The notes: generated by a model not told the origin, from the sequence alone. 64,000 bases of DNA from Herbinix sp. (GCA_029240245.1 JARBTJ010000010.1:1-64000), one strand, 5' to 3'; positions 32,891-42,523 are shown, counted from the stretch's first letter. Program-made: numbers and translations.

Positions 32891-33169
32891 AATTTCGGTG
32901 AAAGCAAAGATGAACTATCATATAAGAAAGTAATCATTCGGCTAGAATCGAGAATTGCTTTCTCGGAGGATTGCTTACCTGGGTGTTTTTGATGGTTTTG
33001 AAGGTTCCGTGAAGGTTCATACAAACCAGGGAGACTCGCGAAGCGTATTTCACCCAATACATGTAATTAATTGTAATAATTGCACAAAAATATCGTCAAA
33101 TATTCTAAAGGAGTGCAGGTTTTTATGCAATTTATATACATTTTGATAAAGTTTAGACAAGGGATACGC
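32891..33169. other. Gene-free gap upstream of the chemoreceptor
   Basis: No ORF with a credible start and family match is present. A short frame at 32955-33146 contains LGVFDGFEGS, faintly like a PP2C phosphatase motif, but has no supporting sequence around it. No known riboswitch pattern was recognised. Confidence 0.3.
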
Positions 33170-33198
33170 TTGCTTTTCGATTTGGTTAAGGGTATAAT
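33170..33198 (+). promoter_or_regulatory. Promoter of the chemoreceptor gene
   Basis: TTGCTT (33170-33175), 17-bp spacer, TATAAT (33193-33198). A good sigma-A-type promoter about 70 bp before the start codon; no sigma-D (flagellar) type box was seen. Confidence 0.65.
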
Positions 33199-33267
33199 TA
33201 AATTAGAAAAAGAAATAATGAATACCATTTATTTACATAAAAACTAACATTATAAGGAGCGGTACCT

Positions 33268-34728
33268 ATGGACGAATTATTTATGAAAAACCATTACAGA
33301 AAAATCAACAAAGTTATTTCGGTAGTTTTAATCCTAACTACAATTTTAGCTCTTTCGGCAGGTATCTTTTATAAGGCACCGGTAGTTTTGGTAACTGCCG
33401 CATTCTTAGTAGCAATAACTGCGTTAGTATTGGTATCCGTAAAGCAGCAGAAGTATGAAGTGCTAGCGTCCTATATCGTTAGCTTTCTCATGGGTATTAT
33501 AATCGTTGTAAATATTAATAATGTGGATAGCATCTATCTGTTATTTCTCCCCTTATGTATTCCTGCATTATACCTGGATACAAAATTATATGTTTCTAGT
33601 TATTTGCTAATTAATGTGGCATTAATTGCCAGATTGGTAGTGATATCTCAGTTTGCTTTGAATGCGGGCATTCAAATAGTCTATTTAGGTATCTGTTCTG
33701 TTATTTTAGCTTATATAACGGTATCCGGAAAGGCCTTAATAAAATCCGTCAAAGAAGAAGGGAAAAAAGCAAGTAAATCCTATCAGGAACTTAATAAAAC
33801 AATGGAGATCATAGATCAAACCACCGATACACTCGGTAAGGACATCACAATCTGCTATGACAATCTAAAAATGGTGAGAAACAATAGCGATATCATGACG
33901 AATACCGTAAAGGAAGTTGTAGTCGGAGTTACCGGGCAAGCGGATTCCATCGAACAGATTTATAATTTGATTAATACTGCGGATGAAAAGGCGGAGGAGA
34001 CACAGAAGACCTCAAAACAATTAGGTCAGATTTCAAATAGCACAAGTCAGATTGTACTGAACGGCTCGGATAAAATCAAACAGATGAATAAGCAAATTAA
34101 CATCATCAGTGATGCGGTTAGCGAGTCCGTAGTAACAGTCAAAGAGCTGCTTGATAATATCTCACAAATTAATAACTTTATGACCAATATTGTACATATT
34201 TCCCAGCAGACCAATTTGCTTGCTTTAAATGCTTCCATTGAAGCTGCGAGAGCCGGGGAAGCAGGAAAAGGCTTTACCGTCGTAGCAGAAGAGGTTAGAA
34301 AGCTGGCAGAACAAAGTGCGGTTACAGCAAAACAAATCAATTCTATTATGGAACAGGTAAACGGCAAAGCGACGATTGTTCTGGATAAGATACAAAACGG
34401 TAAAGATGCGGTGCAGACCGGTGAAATTATTGTAGATGAAGTGGACAAGGGTTTTGGGGATATCCAAGGCGCTTTCCATTCCATTGACGGAAATGTAAAA
34501 ACGGTACTTCAGATGATCGATGAAACTACTCGGATTTTTGGAAACATCCGAAAGGAATCTGAGGGAATGGCTAGCATCGCAGAAGAGCATTCTGCTGCTA
34601 CCGAGGAAATGTCAGCTACGATGGAAGAACAATTAAATCAAATCAATGAGATATTTGATTATATGCAGGAAATTCATAAGTCCAGTGAAAACTTAAGAAC
34701 GGTAATTCAAAATCAGGAAAACAGTTAG
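33268..34728 (+). CDS. Methyl-accepting chemotaxis protein with six membrane segments
   Basis: 486 residues. Residues 12-155 hold about six closely spaced membrane helices with very short loops, so there is no periplasmic ligand domain. A coiled-coil signalling region follows, with the hairpin tip [20 protein letters not shown] followed by [18 protein letters not shown], diagnostic of MCPs. There is no C-terminal CheR pentapeptide. Start ATG 33268 follows AAGGAGC. The sensor may respond to a membrane property or a bound small molecule; it is monocistronic between a promoter and the RNA element at 34737. Confidence 0.9.
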   Translation: MDELFMKNHYRKINKVISVVLILTTILALSAGIFYKAPVVLVTAAFLVAITALVLVSVKQQKYEVLASYIVSFLMGIIIVVNINNVDSIYLLFLPLCIPALYLDTKLYVSSYLLINVALIARLVVISQFALNAGIQIVYLGICSVILAYITVSGKALIKSVKEEGKKASKSYQELNKTMEIIDQTTDTLGKDITICYDNLKMVRNNSDIMTNTVKEVVVGVTGQADSIEQIYNLINTADEKAEETQKTSKQLGQISNSTSQIVLNGSDKIKQMNKQINIISDAVSESVVTVKELLDNISQINNFMTNIVHISQQTNLLALNASIEAARAGEAGKGFTVVAEEVRKLAEQSAVTAKQINSIMEQVNGKATIVLDKIQNGKDAVQTGEIIVDEVDKGFGDIQGAFHSIDGNVKTVLQMIDETTRIFGNIRKESEGMASIAEEHSAATEEMSATMEEQLNQINEIFDYMQEIHKSSENLRTVIQNQENS

Positions 34729-34736
34729 TTATATTA

Positions 34737-34884
34737 GGTGTTTGCGAAACTCATATTCTGTATTAATTGCGCACACAACATATACTACTCAGGACCGGAA
34801 GTTAAGCCTGTAGGAAGCGTTGGAGCGGAGGAATAGTATGTGTTGTGTGTGCAATAGCAAAAACTATATTGTTTCGTGAACGCC
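34737..34884 (+). ncRNA. Long-stemmed structured RNA candidate
   Basis: Two nested helices: outer GGTGTTTGCGAAAC (34737-34750) with GTTTCGTGAACGCC (34871-34884), and inner 22-bp helix 34766-34787 with 34834-34855, complete except for two G-U pairs. The helices enclose a 46-nt purine-rich core (34788-34833) with a small hairpin CAGG / CCTG holding ACCGGAAGTTAAG, then GGAAGCGTTGGAGCGGAGGA. No ORF is present. The core shares GGAAGTTAAGC with 5S rRNA, but nothing else fits 5S. It could be an independent RNA, a 3' UTR element of the chemoreceptor mRNA, or a mobile-element remnant. Confidence 0.5.
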
Positions 34885-34888
34885 TTAG

Positions 34889-34918
34889 TTAGTTATATTC
34901 TTGAAGGGATATAACTAA
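34889..34918. repeat. Perfect hairpin after the RNA candidate
   Basis: TTAGTTATAT (34889-34898) and ATATAACTAA (34909-34918) with a 10-nt loop. No T-run follows. The same TTAGTTATATT occurs as a direct repeat just before the RNA element (34724-34734), so the element is flanked by 11-bp copies. Confidence 0.6.
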
Positions 34919-35131
34919 TAATGGAGTGTAGAGCAATCGTTGTCTATTAGATAAAAAGGACCGAAAGTCAATTCTGGTTTATGTATTAAGAGCTGAATAA
35001 AGTTTCTATTATGCTGGATTATGATTTCGAAGATAAGAATATACATAATATCACTTAATCCAATGAATACCTTAACATTAATAGCATACGAGATAGGAAA
35101 TACAGGAATTTCAATTCTCTTGTATAATAAT

Positions 35132-35183
35132 ATGCTGAATGAAGGTGGTTAATATAACTGCCTACATCCGGCATTTTTTATTA
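35132..35183 (+). terminator. Leader terminator upstream of glpK
   Basis: An approximately 19-bp stem with two mismatches (35132-35174) followed by TTTTTTATT. A TATAAT box lies just upstream (35123-35128, weak -35). It sits about 140 bp before glpK. In Firmicutes glp genes can be controlled by antitermination at such a leader; no GlpP gene is visible here. A second candidate promoter follows (TTGTAT at 35216, TACAAT at 35240). Confidence 0.65.
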
Positions 35184-35315
35184 TCTTGTTTCTAATATCG
35201 TAAAATCAAATAAATATTGTATATACTTGGATTTCAGTGGTACAATGATGATAATATATGGAAGATTATCCAACAGTATCAGGACTTCAAACAAACGGGA
35301 AATGAGGATAATGTT

Positions 35316-36806
35316 ATGAAGCAGTATGTTATGGCTCTTGACCAGGGAACCACCAGTTCCAGATGTATTATATTTGACAAACAGGGCAGGATGAAAAGCG
35401 TTGCCCAGAAGGAATTTAACCAGATTTATCCAAGGCCCGGTTGGGTAGAGCATGATCCGATGGAAATCTGGTCCACACAAATTTCCGTTGCAACGGAAGC
35501 AATGGCAAAGTTAAGCATTCGCGCTGAGGATATAGCCTCCATTGGGATTACGAATCAGAGAGAGACAACCATTGTTTGGAATAAGCACACAGGTCAGCCG
35601 GTAAGCAATGCTATTGTATGGCAATGCCGCAGAACCTCGGATATGATTGAGGATTTAAAGAAGAAAGGTCTCGCTCCTTATATCAAAGACAAGACAGGTT
35701 TAATACCGGATGCATATTTCTCCGGAACGAAGATAAAATGGATTTTAGATCAGGTACCGGGTGCTAGAGAAGCCGCAATGGCCGGAGATTTACTGTTTGG
35801 AACGGTGGACACCTGGTTAATATGGAATTTATCCAAGGGGAAAATTCATGTTACGGATTATTCCAACGCCTCAAGAACCATGCTGTTTGATATTAAGGCA
35901 TTAACCTGGGACGAAAAAATATTAAAAGAATTAGATATTCCAGTTTCAATGCTACCAAAGGTGAAGCCCTCCAGTTGTATATATGGCCATTCGGATCGAA
36001 CTCTTTTTGGAGAAGAAATTCCGATTGGGGGGGCAGCGGGGGATCAGCAGGCGGCTCTATTCGGACAGTGCTGCTTTACCCGGGGTGAAGTGAAAAACAC
36101 TTATGGAACCGGCTGCTTTTTGCTTATGAATACCGGAGAGGAAGCTATAGAGTCACAGCACGGATTACTCACAACCATTGCAGCAAGCACAGAGGGTAAT
36201 GTTGAGTATGCATTAGAGGGCAGCGTATTTGTTGCCGGAGCGGCAGTACAATGGCTTAGGGACGAGCTTCAGCTGATAAGGACTGCGTCAGAAAGCGAAA
36301 AATATGCGGCATCGGTTCCGGACACCAATGGAGTGTATGTGGTACCTGCATTTGCAGGCCTAGGAGCACCACATTGGGATCAATATGCCAGAGGTACCAT
36401 CGTAGGTATTACACGAGGGGCAAACCGAGAACATATCATAAGAGCCACTTTAGAAGCCATCGCTTATCAAACCTATGATGTGCTAAAAGCCATGGAAAGT
36501 GATGCAAACATCAGCTTAAAGAACTTGAAAGTGGACGGCGGGGCATGTGCCAACCGATTCCTCATGCAGTTCCAGGCAGATATTTTAGATACCAGAGTTC
36601 ATAAGCCAAAATGCATCGAAACAACTGCTCTGGGAGCCGCGTATCTTTCCGGTTTGGCCGTCGGCTTCTGGAAGGATAAAGAGGAGATCAAACAAAACTG
36701 GGCACTTGCTGAAACCTTTGTACCCACTATGCAGGAAACAAAAAGGGAGGCACTGATCCGTGGCTGGGAGAAAGCCGTGAAACGCTCCTTTGCTTGGGAG
36801 GAGTAA
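35316..36806 (+). CDS. glpK: Glycerol kinase
   Basis: 496 residues from ATG 35316 ([16 protein letters not shown]), the usual start of the family; upstream in-frame codons are untranslated leader. It phosphorylates glycerol to glycerol 3-phosphate with ATP in the cytoplasm. FGGY-kinase signatures are visible: [11 protein letters not shown] at the N-terminus, [43 protein letters not shown], and [20 protein letters not shown] near the C-terminus. No glpF or glpD is adjacent. It appears monocistronic with regulation in a long leader. Confidence 0.97.
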   Translation: MKQYVMALDQGTTSSRCIIFDKQGRMKSVAQKEFNQIYPRPGWVEHDPMEIWSTQISVATEAMAKLSIRAEDIASIGITNQRETTIVWNKHTGQPVSNAIVWQCRRTSDMIEDLKKKGLAPYIKDKTGLIPDAYFSGTKIKWILDQVPGAREAAMAGDLLFGTVDTWLIWNLSKGKIHVTDYSNASRTMLFDIKALTWDEKILKELDIPVSMLPKVKPSSCIYGHSDRTLFGEEIPIGGAAGDQQAALFGQCCFTRGEVKNTYGTGCFLLMNTGEEAIESQHGLLTTIAASTEGNVEYALEGSVFVAGAAVQWLRDELQLIRTASESEKYAASVPDTNGVYVVPAFAGLGAPHWDQYARGTIVGITRGANREHIIRATLEAIAYQTYDVLKAMESDANISLKNLKVDGGACANRFLMQFQADILDTRVHKPKCIETTALGAAYLSGLAVGFWKDKEEIKQNWALAETFVPTMQETKREALIRGWEKAVKRSFAWEE

Positions 36807-36861
36807 AATGCGAGTATGAGTAGAGGGTAAACCTTATTTTAAGGAAAGGATCTCATAAAGG

Positions 36862-37962
36862 ATGGATAAAAAACTGACCGAGTACTTGCTAAGTAAGGAG
36901 TATAAACTTTTAAATTCGAATGTAGAAGGGATCTATTTGCTGTACAAGGAAATGGATTCTGAAGTTGTTGCTATAGGCGTATTTCGTACTCTTACGGGCA
37001 ATGAATTTACTCTGGAGCAATATAAATTTATACTAAGTAAGATGAAAGCAGACTTTGCAAATCGGGGGTTTTCACAGGTAAAATTGCTAAATCTTATTTT
37101 TACCCATTACCCGGATAAGGTAAAGCAACTGTGTCTTGAGGAGGATGAGCATTGGATCATTGACCAGATGGCACTGCGCTTAATTATATATGAGACACAA
37201 GTTAACGACTTTTATGGTCTTCGAGAGGTAATAGAGAAAATTCTTGAGGAGGAATTCAAAGACCAAAATCAGAAGCAACAACAAGTGAATGGGGAAAGCC
37301 AGGATTATCCGTATAGAATGCCTGGTTATACCTTGAAAAATCAGCTTCGTCGGATTCTGACCCCTATGAATCTGATGATCATTGGAATTAATATCATAGC
37401 CTTTCTTGTTATGCAGTACTTACGTTATTTTAGAGGCATGGACCGGATTATCAGCAAGGGTGCACTTAACTGGTACGAGGTGATAGAAGAAAATGAATAT
37501 TACCGACTCTTCACAGCACTGTTTATGCATCTTAATATCAACCATATTTTCAATAACATGATCGTCTTACTGTTTGTTGGTGCCAATCTGGAAAGGACCA
37601 TTGGTAAGCTAAAGTATCTATTCCTTTATTTCGGATCGGGGATTCTTGCAGATATTACCACTATCGGTTATAATATGTGGATGGATAGATATAACAACGA
37701 AGTAACACTAGGGTACTCCATTGGTGCATCGGGTGCAGTTTTTGGTGTAGTTGGGGCAGTACTTTATATCATTATAGTCAATAAAGGCCGTCTGGAGGAT
37801 ATCAGCTTCCGGCAGATGATTTTATTCGTGATTTTTGGACTATACGGGGGTATTACAAATGCAGGGATAGATAATGCAGCACATATCGGCGGCTTTATTT
37901 CCGGTCTATTGATCGCTGCTATATTGTACCGAAGACCGAAACGGGTCAATGAATTCCCATAA
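36862..37962 (+). CDS. Rhomboid-family intramembrane serine protease with N-terminal domain
   Basis: 366 residues. Residues 1-150 form a soluble cytoplasmic domain of unknown fold. The rhomboid domain follows (about 168-360), with HLNINHIFNNMIVL, the catalytic Ser in GYSIGASGAVFGVVG, and the catalytic His in NAAHIGGFISG; about six membrane helices. It would cleave membrane helices of substrate proteins. It starts 55 nt after glpK and precedes the reductase gene by 58 nt. Substrate unknown. Confidence 0.9.
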   Translation: MDKKLTEYLLSKEYKLLNSNVEGIYLLYKEMDSEVVAIGVFRTLTGNEFTLEQYKFILSKMKADFANRGFSQVKLLNLIFTHYPDKVKQLCLEEDEHWIIDQMALRLIIYETQVNDFYGLREVIEKILEEEFKDQNQKQQQVNGESQDYPYRMPGYTLKNQLRRILTPMNLMIIGINIIAFLVMQYLRYFRGMDRIISKGALNWYEVIEENEYYRLFTALFMHLNINHIFNNMIVLLFVGANLERTIGKLKYLFLYFGSGILADITTIGYNMWMDRYNNEVTLGYSIGASGAVFGVVGAVLYIIIVNKGRLEDISFRQMILFVIFGLYGGITNAGIDNAAHIGGFISGLLIAAILYRRPKRVNEFP

Positions 37963-38020
37963 AAATTCGTCAAGTAAATGAAGTTTGATAGGAAATTGCT
38001 AACATAAATAGGAGGTATCT

Positions 38021-39019
38021 ATGAAAATAAATATTTATTACGGCGGTAGAGGGTTAATTGAAGATCCCACCATCTATGTAATGAGTAAGCTTACTTCGGT
38101 ACTGGAAGAAATCAGGGTACAGGTGACCAGGTACAACCTCTATGAAGAAAAGAATGCAATTGCCATGCTGCCAAAATCCTTAAAAGAAGCGGACGCAGTA
38201 ATCCTTGCAACTACCGTGGAATGGATGGGAATCGGAGGGCTGATGCAGCAATTTTTGGATGCATGCTGGCTGTATGGAGATAAGGACCGAATCAGCAAGC
38301 TCTATATGCTGCCGGTGGTTATGGCAGGAACCTATGGTGAGAGGGATGCAGAGCTAACCTTGATTAAAGCCTGGGAAATGCTCGGGGGTATTCCGATCAG
38401 CGGCTTAAGTGCATATGTTGAGGATCATGTAGAATTCGAGACGAATCCGGATTATGCAAAAACGATTGAAAAGAAGGCAGAGGTCTTCTATCGGACCATA
38501 AATCAAAAAGAGAAAATGCTTCCTGCCAGTAATACGGCAATTAAACAGAATGTATTAAAAAATAATTCCATTGAATTAACACCTCAGGAAAGTGAACAGC
38601 TTTCCATGTATGTATCCGATGATACGTATGTAAAGAAGCAGAAAGAAGATATTGAGGAGCTTACTCAGTTATTTAAAGAGATGCTCGATCATACCGAGGG
38701 AGAATCCGGGCAGGAATTTATCAAGAATCTTAAGGATAATTTCCACCCGATTGATGACTTTGAGGCTTCCTATTCTATCAATCTTTCGGATACGAAAAAA
38801 AATCTTGTGGTTGAGATTAGTAATAAACGTTTGAAATGTTATTACGGCGAAAAAGCTGACGCTGATGTCATTGCGAAAACGACACACAGCGTCATGAATA
38901 AGTTAGTGCTTGGGCGGATAACATTTCAGGGAGCCTTCATGTCAGGTGAGTTAACGGCAAAGGGTAATTTTAAGACCCTACGCTCCTTTGATCAGGTATT
39001 CCAATTTAATATCCTATAA
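38021..39019 (+). CDS. Flavodoxin-fold FMN reductase-like protein fused to SCP2-like domain
   Basis: 332 residues. Residues 1-165 show a flavodoxin/NADPH-dependent FMN reductase fold (INIYYGGRG, ILATTVEWMGIGGLMQQFLD, VVMAGTYGERDAE). After a linker, residues about 220-332 resemble an SCP2 sterol-carrier-like domain (FHPIDDFEASYSINLSD, VMNKLVLGRITFQGAFMSGE, KGNFKTLRSFDQVF). The fusion suggests redox chemistry on a hydrophobic or lipid-like substrate. Start ATG behind TAGGAGG. It overlaps the tail of the opposing kinase gene by 6 nt. Confidence 0.8.
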   Translation: MKINIYYGGRGLIEDPTIYVMSKLTSVLEEIRVQVTRYNLYEEKNAIAMLPKSLKEADAVILATTVEWMGIGGLMQQFLDACWLYGDKDRISKLYMLPVVMAGTYGERDAELTLIKAWEMLGGIPISGLSAYVEDHVEFETNPDYAKTIEKKAEVFYRTINQKEKMLPASNTAIKQNVLKNNSIELTPQESEQLSMYVSDDTYVKKQKEDIEELTQLFKEMLDHTEGESGQEFIKNLKDNFHPIDDFEASYSINLSDTKKNLVVEISNKRLKCYYGEKADADVIAKTTHSVMNKLVLGRITFQGAFMSGELTAKGNFKTLRSFDQVFQFNIL

Positions 39020-39766
39020 GGGCAGAAAAATGGTAAATTCGATGAGATCGTCCTTGGATACTACACTGACACTGCCGTAGTGAAGGTCCACAATCTTTTT
39101 AACGACCGCGAGCCCGATTCCGGTTCCGCCTTTTTTATAGGTGACAAACGGGACAAAAATATTAAGGATCTCATCCTCCGGGATCGGGAGCCCGTTGTTG
39201 CTGACCTTGATCATTAACTTGGGAAGGACCGGTTCATTGCCCGGTATATAGTTCAGACGGATATGTATAAAATCGCCCGGTTTCGTTGCTTCAAAGGCGT
39301 TTTTAATCAAATTGGACAGTGCTTGCTTCATTTTTGGTGCGTCACAATGATAGGAATGAAAAAAGGATTCGCAGCCCGGTTCTATAATAAGCGACAGATC
39401 AATCTGCTGAGTGATTGCCTGGGGCATAAAGCTATTTTTAATGCCTGTTATTAAAGCGATCAGATCAGCAATATCCTTATTTAACGTATTACAGGTATTT
39501 AAAAGGGAAGCATCGGCCATCATGCGTTCCATATCATTAACTAAATCCTGCAATTGACTCCAATATTTATATTCCGCGGTCTCCGGGTGCTTCATCTCAA
39601 TATATTGAATTGTCCCCCGAAGCAGTGACAATGGGTTACGAAGCTCATGGACAAACATCGAGGTTGTACGTTTATTGTCGGCAATAATTGTTTGAATTAT
39701 GGTTTCCAGCTCTGGATTTGCTTTAACCATATTGGCCAGAGCATCATTATTAAATTCTGAAAGCAT
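39014..39766 (-). CDS. Orphan soluble histidine kinase
   Basis: 250 residues without membrane segment or recognisable sensory domain. The dimerisation helix carries the phospho-accepting His in FVHELRNPLSLL (residue 39), and the ATP-binding domain has the N box (ALSNLIKNAFEAT), a degenerate G1 box (VSNNGLPIPED) and the G2 box GGTGIGLAVVKKIV. The G1 box has Asn where Asp is usual (DNG/DxG), which may lower ATP binding. No response regulator is adjacent. Small kinases of this kind can feed the sporulation phosphorelay, but there is no direct evidence here. Confidence 0.85.
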   Translation of the reverse strand: MLSEFNNDALANMVKANPELETIIQTIIADNKRTTSMFVHELRNPLSLLRGTIQYIEMKHPETAEYKYWSQLQDLVNDMERMMADASLLNTCNTLNKDIADLIALITGIKNSFMPQAITQQIDLSLIIEPGCESFFHSYHCDAPKMKQALSNLIKNAFEATKPGDFIHIRLNYIPGNEPVLPKLMIKVSNNGLPIPEDEILNIFVPFVTYKKGGTGIGLAVVKKIVDLHYGSVSVVSKDDLIEFTIFLPL

Positions 39767-39865
39767 ATCGTTTCCCCCTTTACTTTACTATCATATACCA
39801 TATCAAAATATGGAAAATTATGCAATATAAACTATTAAACAACAATCGACACGGAGGTGCTTCAA

Positions 39866-40306
39866 GTGCAGAACAACTGTATATTCTGTAAAATTATTGC
39901 CGGAGAAATTCCTTCGGCCACCCTTTATGAGGATGAGGATTTTAAAGTAATTATGGATATTTTCCCTGCGGCAAAAGGTCATGCAATCATTCTGCCGAAA
40001 AAGCACTGTGAGAATTTATATGAACTCGAGGATGCTTCTGCGGAAAAGGTAATGAAAGTAGCCCGCATGGTGGCAGCAGCCATTAAGGCTGAGTTAAACT
40101 GCGATGGGCTTAATCTACTTCAGAATAACGGCGAGGTAGCAGGGCAGACCGTATTCCATTTTCATATTCACCTGATACCGAGGTATCGAAACGATTCGCT
40201 CAAAATGACCTGGTCCCAGGGAAAATATGAAGGGCAGGAAGCGGTAGAATTGGCAAAAGCCATTGCAGACAGATTGATCGAGAGCGATAGGAAAGCAAAT
40301 ATCTAA
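39866..40306 (+). CDS. HIT family nucleotide hydrolase
   Basis: 146 residues from GTG 39866, 8 nt after GGAGG; the earlier GTG 39857 overlaps that site. The histidine triad is HFHIHLIPRY (HxHxH), and the N-terminal NCIFCKIIAGEIPS has the two Cys of the Hint-like zinc variant. Proteins of this type hydrolyse nucleoside 5'-phosphoramidates and related nucleotides in the cytoplasm. It is followed by a repeat-rich gap and is probably monocistronic. Confidence 0.93.
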   Translation: MQNNCIFCKIIAGEIPSATLYEDEDFKVIMDIFPAAKGHAIILPKKHCENLYELEDASAEKVMKVARMVAAAIKAELNCDGLNLLQNNGEVAGQTVFHFHIHLIPRYRNDSLKMTWSQGKYEGQEAVELAKAIADRLIESDRKANI

Positions 40307-40660
40307 AATCATTTTGAAAGCAAATATGAAAGTAAGCTTATAAACTAATATTGAAAGTAAGTATAAAAGTAAGCTTAAAATTTAATATTGAAAGTAAGTA
40401 TGAAAGCAAATAAAGGTAAAAGAGCGTGTTGCATAACTGAGTTTAATAAGTATGTAATGCGTTTTTTTTATACTTTTTTTTGTATTTCATAATAATAAAC
40501 ACTTATCACAAGAATCCTTCCCTCCGGATTCGCAAGAATCCTCAGGCATCACAAGGATTCATTCTGGTGAAGTAATAGTCAGGTGTATATACTAAATTCA
40601 GTACCGCACCTACCGGGTATAGATACCAGACTGGATTTTTATAACGTAAAGGAGCCGTTT
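40307..40660. other. Gap with degenerate tandem repeat and terminator-like hairpin
   Basis: From 40313 to about 40410, a unit like TTGAAAGTAAGTATAAAAGTAAGCTT recurs three times with drift. A hairpin with TTGCATA / TATGTAA pairing at about 40425-40452 is followed by eight T and probably ends the HIT transcript. At 40508-40563 a motif CACAAGGATTC / CACAAGAATCC is repeated three times, partly palindromic. No gene is supported. Confidence 0.45.
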
Positions 40661-41473
40661 ATGAAATTTAAGCGAGTAGTTATTGTGGTTTTTGTCCTTT
40701 TATTAACGGCATGCGGGAGGACACAACCTTCCAAAAATTCTAAGATTGATCTGCCGGAAAAGATTGAAATGTATTATTTTCATGAGGGGATATGCGATTC
40801 CTGTGATCCTACCAAAGAGTTTGATGAAATCGTAAACAATGAGTTGGAAAGCGTCAAGCATATGTATCCGTACTCAATTGACCGGGTAAGCATTTACCAA
40901 AGCGGGGGCCGGTCAAAATTTGAAAAAATATGCGATGAACTTGGATTAAGTATTGACAGTCTAGAGCTGCCGTTACTGATCGTAGGCGGCAAGACCTATC
41001 AGGGTAACGAAAGTATAGAGAAGAATATACTGGAGGCGTACCTGACAACGGGAGAGGATATTTTCGAAAGAGGATATGTTTATAATCCTAAGAATAAGAA
41101 AACCGGACCTGGGTTATTTGACGATTATAAAACCAGTTCTGAGAACATAACACTGGTATATTTTTATCGTGTTGTCTGTGATGAATGCATTCAGACAAAG
41201 CCAATCATAGACCAACTGCCGAAAACTGTTGAAATAAATGGGGAACCGATCAATGTGGACTTAATTAAAATTAATACTCGTTCCGGAAATAACGGTGACA
41301 GGATAACGGTCTTGTTTGATAGTTATCATGTTCCGGACGAAGAGCGTATGGTACCAATTATTTTTACTTCTAGCGGCTATTATGCCGGTATAGAACGCAT
41401 TTCAAAGTACCTGGAGGATGAATTGAGTCGGGAGGAGAATATCGGTTTTACGTTTCCGGAGGTAACTGATTAG
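40661..41473 (+). CDS. Lipoprotein with two thioredoxin-like CxxC domains
   Basis: 270 residues from ATG 40661 behind AAGGAG. A signal peptide ends in the lipobox LLTACG. Two thioredoxin-like halves follow: the first with EMYYFHEGICDSCDPTKEF (CDSC), the second with VYFYRVVCDECIQTKPIIDQ (CDEC). Each is followed by the usual cis-Pro-like segment (ELPLLIVGGKTYQG; ERMVPIIFTSSGYYAG). It probably acts outside the membrane on disulfides. There is no DsbD-like partner in the window. Confidence 0.75.
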   Translation: MKFKRVVIVVFVLLLTACGRTQPSKNSKIDLPEKIEMYYFHEGICDSCDPTKEFDEIVNNELESVKHMYPYSIDRVSIYQSGGRSKFEKICDELGLSIDSLELPLLIVGGKTYQGNESIEKNILEAYLTTGEDIFERGYVYNPKNKKTGPGLFDDYKTSSENITLVYFYRVVCDECIQTKPIIDQLPKTVEINGEPINVDLIKINTRSGNNGDRITVLFDSYHVPDEERMVPIIFTSSGYYAGIERISKYLEDELSREENIGFTFPEVTD

Positions 41474-41581
41474 AAGGGTAAAGTGTTGAGATAGTGGATA
41501 TAATAATTCCGGAGCAGCAATACCTGGTTGTTAACGTTAATATTATTGTAGCTTGAACTATATGCGAAAGGATGACTGGTA

Positions 41582-42523
41582 ATGGAAGAAAGGGTAAAGA
41601 AAAGAAAGAATACACGAAAATTAAGCTTTAAGGAGGATATTAAAAAGCGGTGGCAACTTTACCTGATGTTGCTCTTTCCGATACTATATATTGTTGTTTT
41701 CTGCTATTTGCCAATGGGAGGAATTGTAATTGCTTTTAAAAATTTTTCCTTCCGAAAAGGGATTATGGGAAGTGACTGGGTAGGGATGAAGTATTTCATA
41801 CAATTTTTCACAAACCCGGATATGGTTAGGTTGTTAAAGAATACTTTGATTATCAGCCTCTATCAACTGATTGTCAGCTTTCCAGCCCCAATTATACTGG
41901 CATTGGCGTTACATATTATAAACGGTAACCGATTTAAGAAGTTCATGCAGTCCCTGACCTATGCACCATATTTTATTTCCACGGTGGTATTGGTGGGAAT
42001 CGTGCTGCAGTGCCTTCACTTAAATATTGGTATCGTTAACGGGGTCCTTGATTTCCTGGGATTTTCCCGTATTGATTTCATGGGCCGAGCATCATATTTC
42101 AGGCATATTTATGTTTGGTCCGGTGTATGGCAGATGACTGGCTATTCAGCGATAATCTACATTGCTGCGCTTGGTAATGTAGACCAATCTCTCATAGAAG
42201 CCTCTCAGCTTGACGGCGCTAACCGGCTGCAAAGAATTCGTATTGTAGAGCTTCCTGCATTAAAGCCAATTATTACCATTCAATTGATACTATCCATCGG
42301 ATGTATCATGGGGGTTGGCTTTGAAAAAGTATACCTAATGCAGAACAGCCTTAATCTACCGATCTCTGAAATAATATCCACTTATGTATTTAAGCGGGGA
42401 TTGCGCGACATGCAGTATTCGTTTGCTACAGCGGTAGGCTTATTTAATTCTATAATAAATTTCATTTTATTATTCGCAGCTAACAAAATTTCGCAGAAAT
42501 TCGGTGAAACCAGCTTATGGTAG
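41582..42523 (+). CDS. Sugar ABC transporter permease, LplB-type
   Basis: 313 residues, six membrane segments. The cytoplasmic EAA loop reads EASQLDGANRLQRIRIVELP, diagnostic of binding-protein-dependent importers. The N-terminal KRWQLYLMLLFPILYIVVF and overall pattern match the LplB/YteP subgroup that imports oligosaccharides (often pectin- or hemicellulose-derived). It overlaps the in-frame upstream extension of the next permease; the real start of that gene is 15 nt after its stop. No ATPase gene is present, as usual for this subgroup, which uses a shared MsmX-like ATPase. Confidence 0.9.
   Translation: MEERVKKRKNTRKLSFKEDIKKRWQLYLMLLFPILYIVVFCYLPMGGIVIAFKNFSFRKGIMGSDWVGMKYFIQFFTNPDMVRLLKNTLIISLYQLIVSFPAPIILALALHIINGNRFKKFMQSLTYAPYFISTVVLVGIVLQCLHLNIGIVNGVLDFLGFSRIDFMGRASYFRHIYVWSGVWQMTGYSAIIYIAALGNVDQSLIEASQLDGANRLQRIRIVELPALKPIITIQLILSIGCIMGVGFEKVYLMQNSLNLPISEIISTYVFKRGLRDMQYSFATAVGLFNSIINFILLFAANKISQKFGETSLW

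Noticed and set aside
32955-33146. Short ORF with LGVFDGFEGS resembling a PP2C phosphatase motif
   Set aside because: No other phosphatase motifs in any frame, no ribosome binding site, and the motif is too short to trust.
34788-34833. Similarity of the RNA core to 5S rRNA (GGAAGTTAAGC)
   Set aside because: Only 11 nt match; the rest of the 5S secondary structure and the expected flanking helices are absent.
40313-40410. Repeats considered as a CRISPR array
   Set aside because: Units are degenerate, contiguous without unique spacers and have no cas genes nearby.
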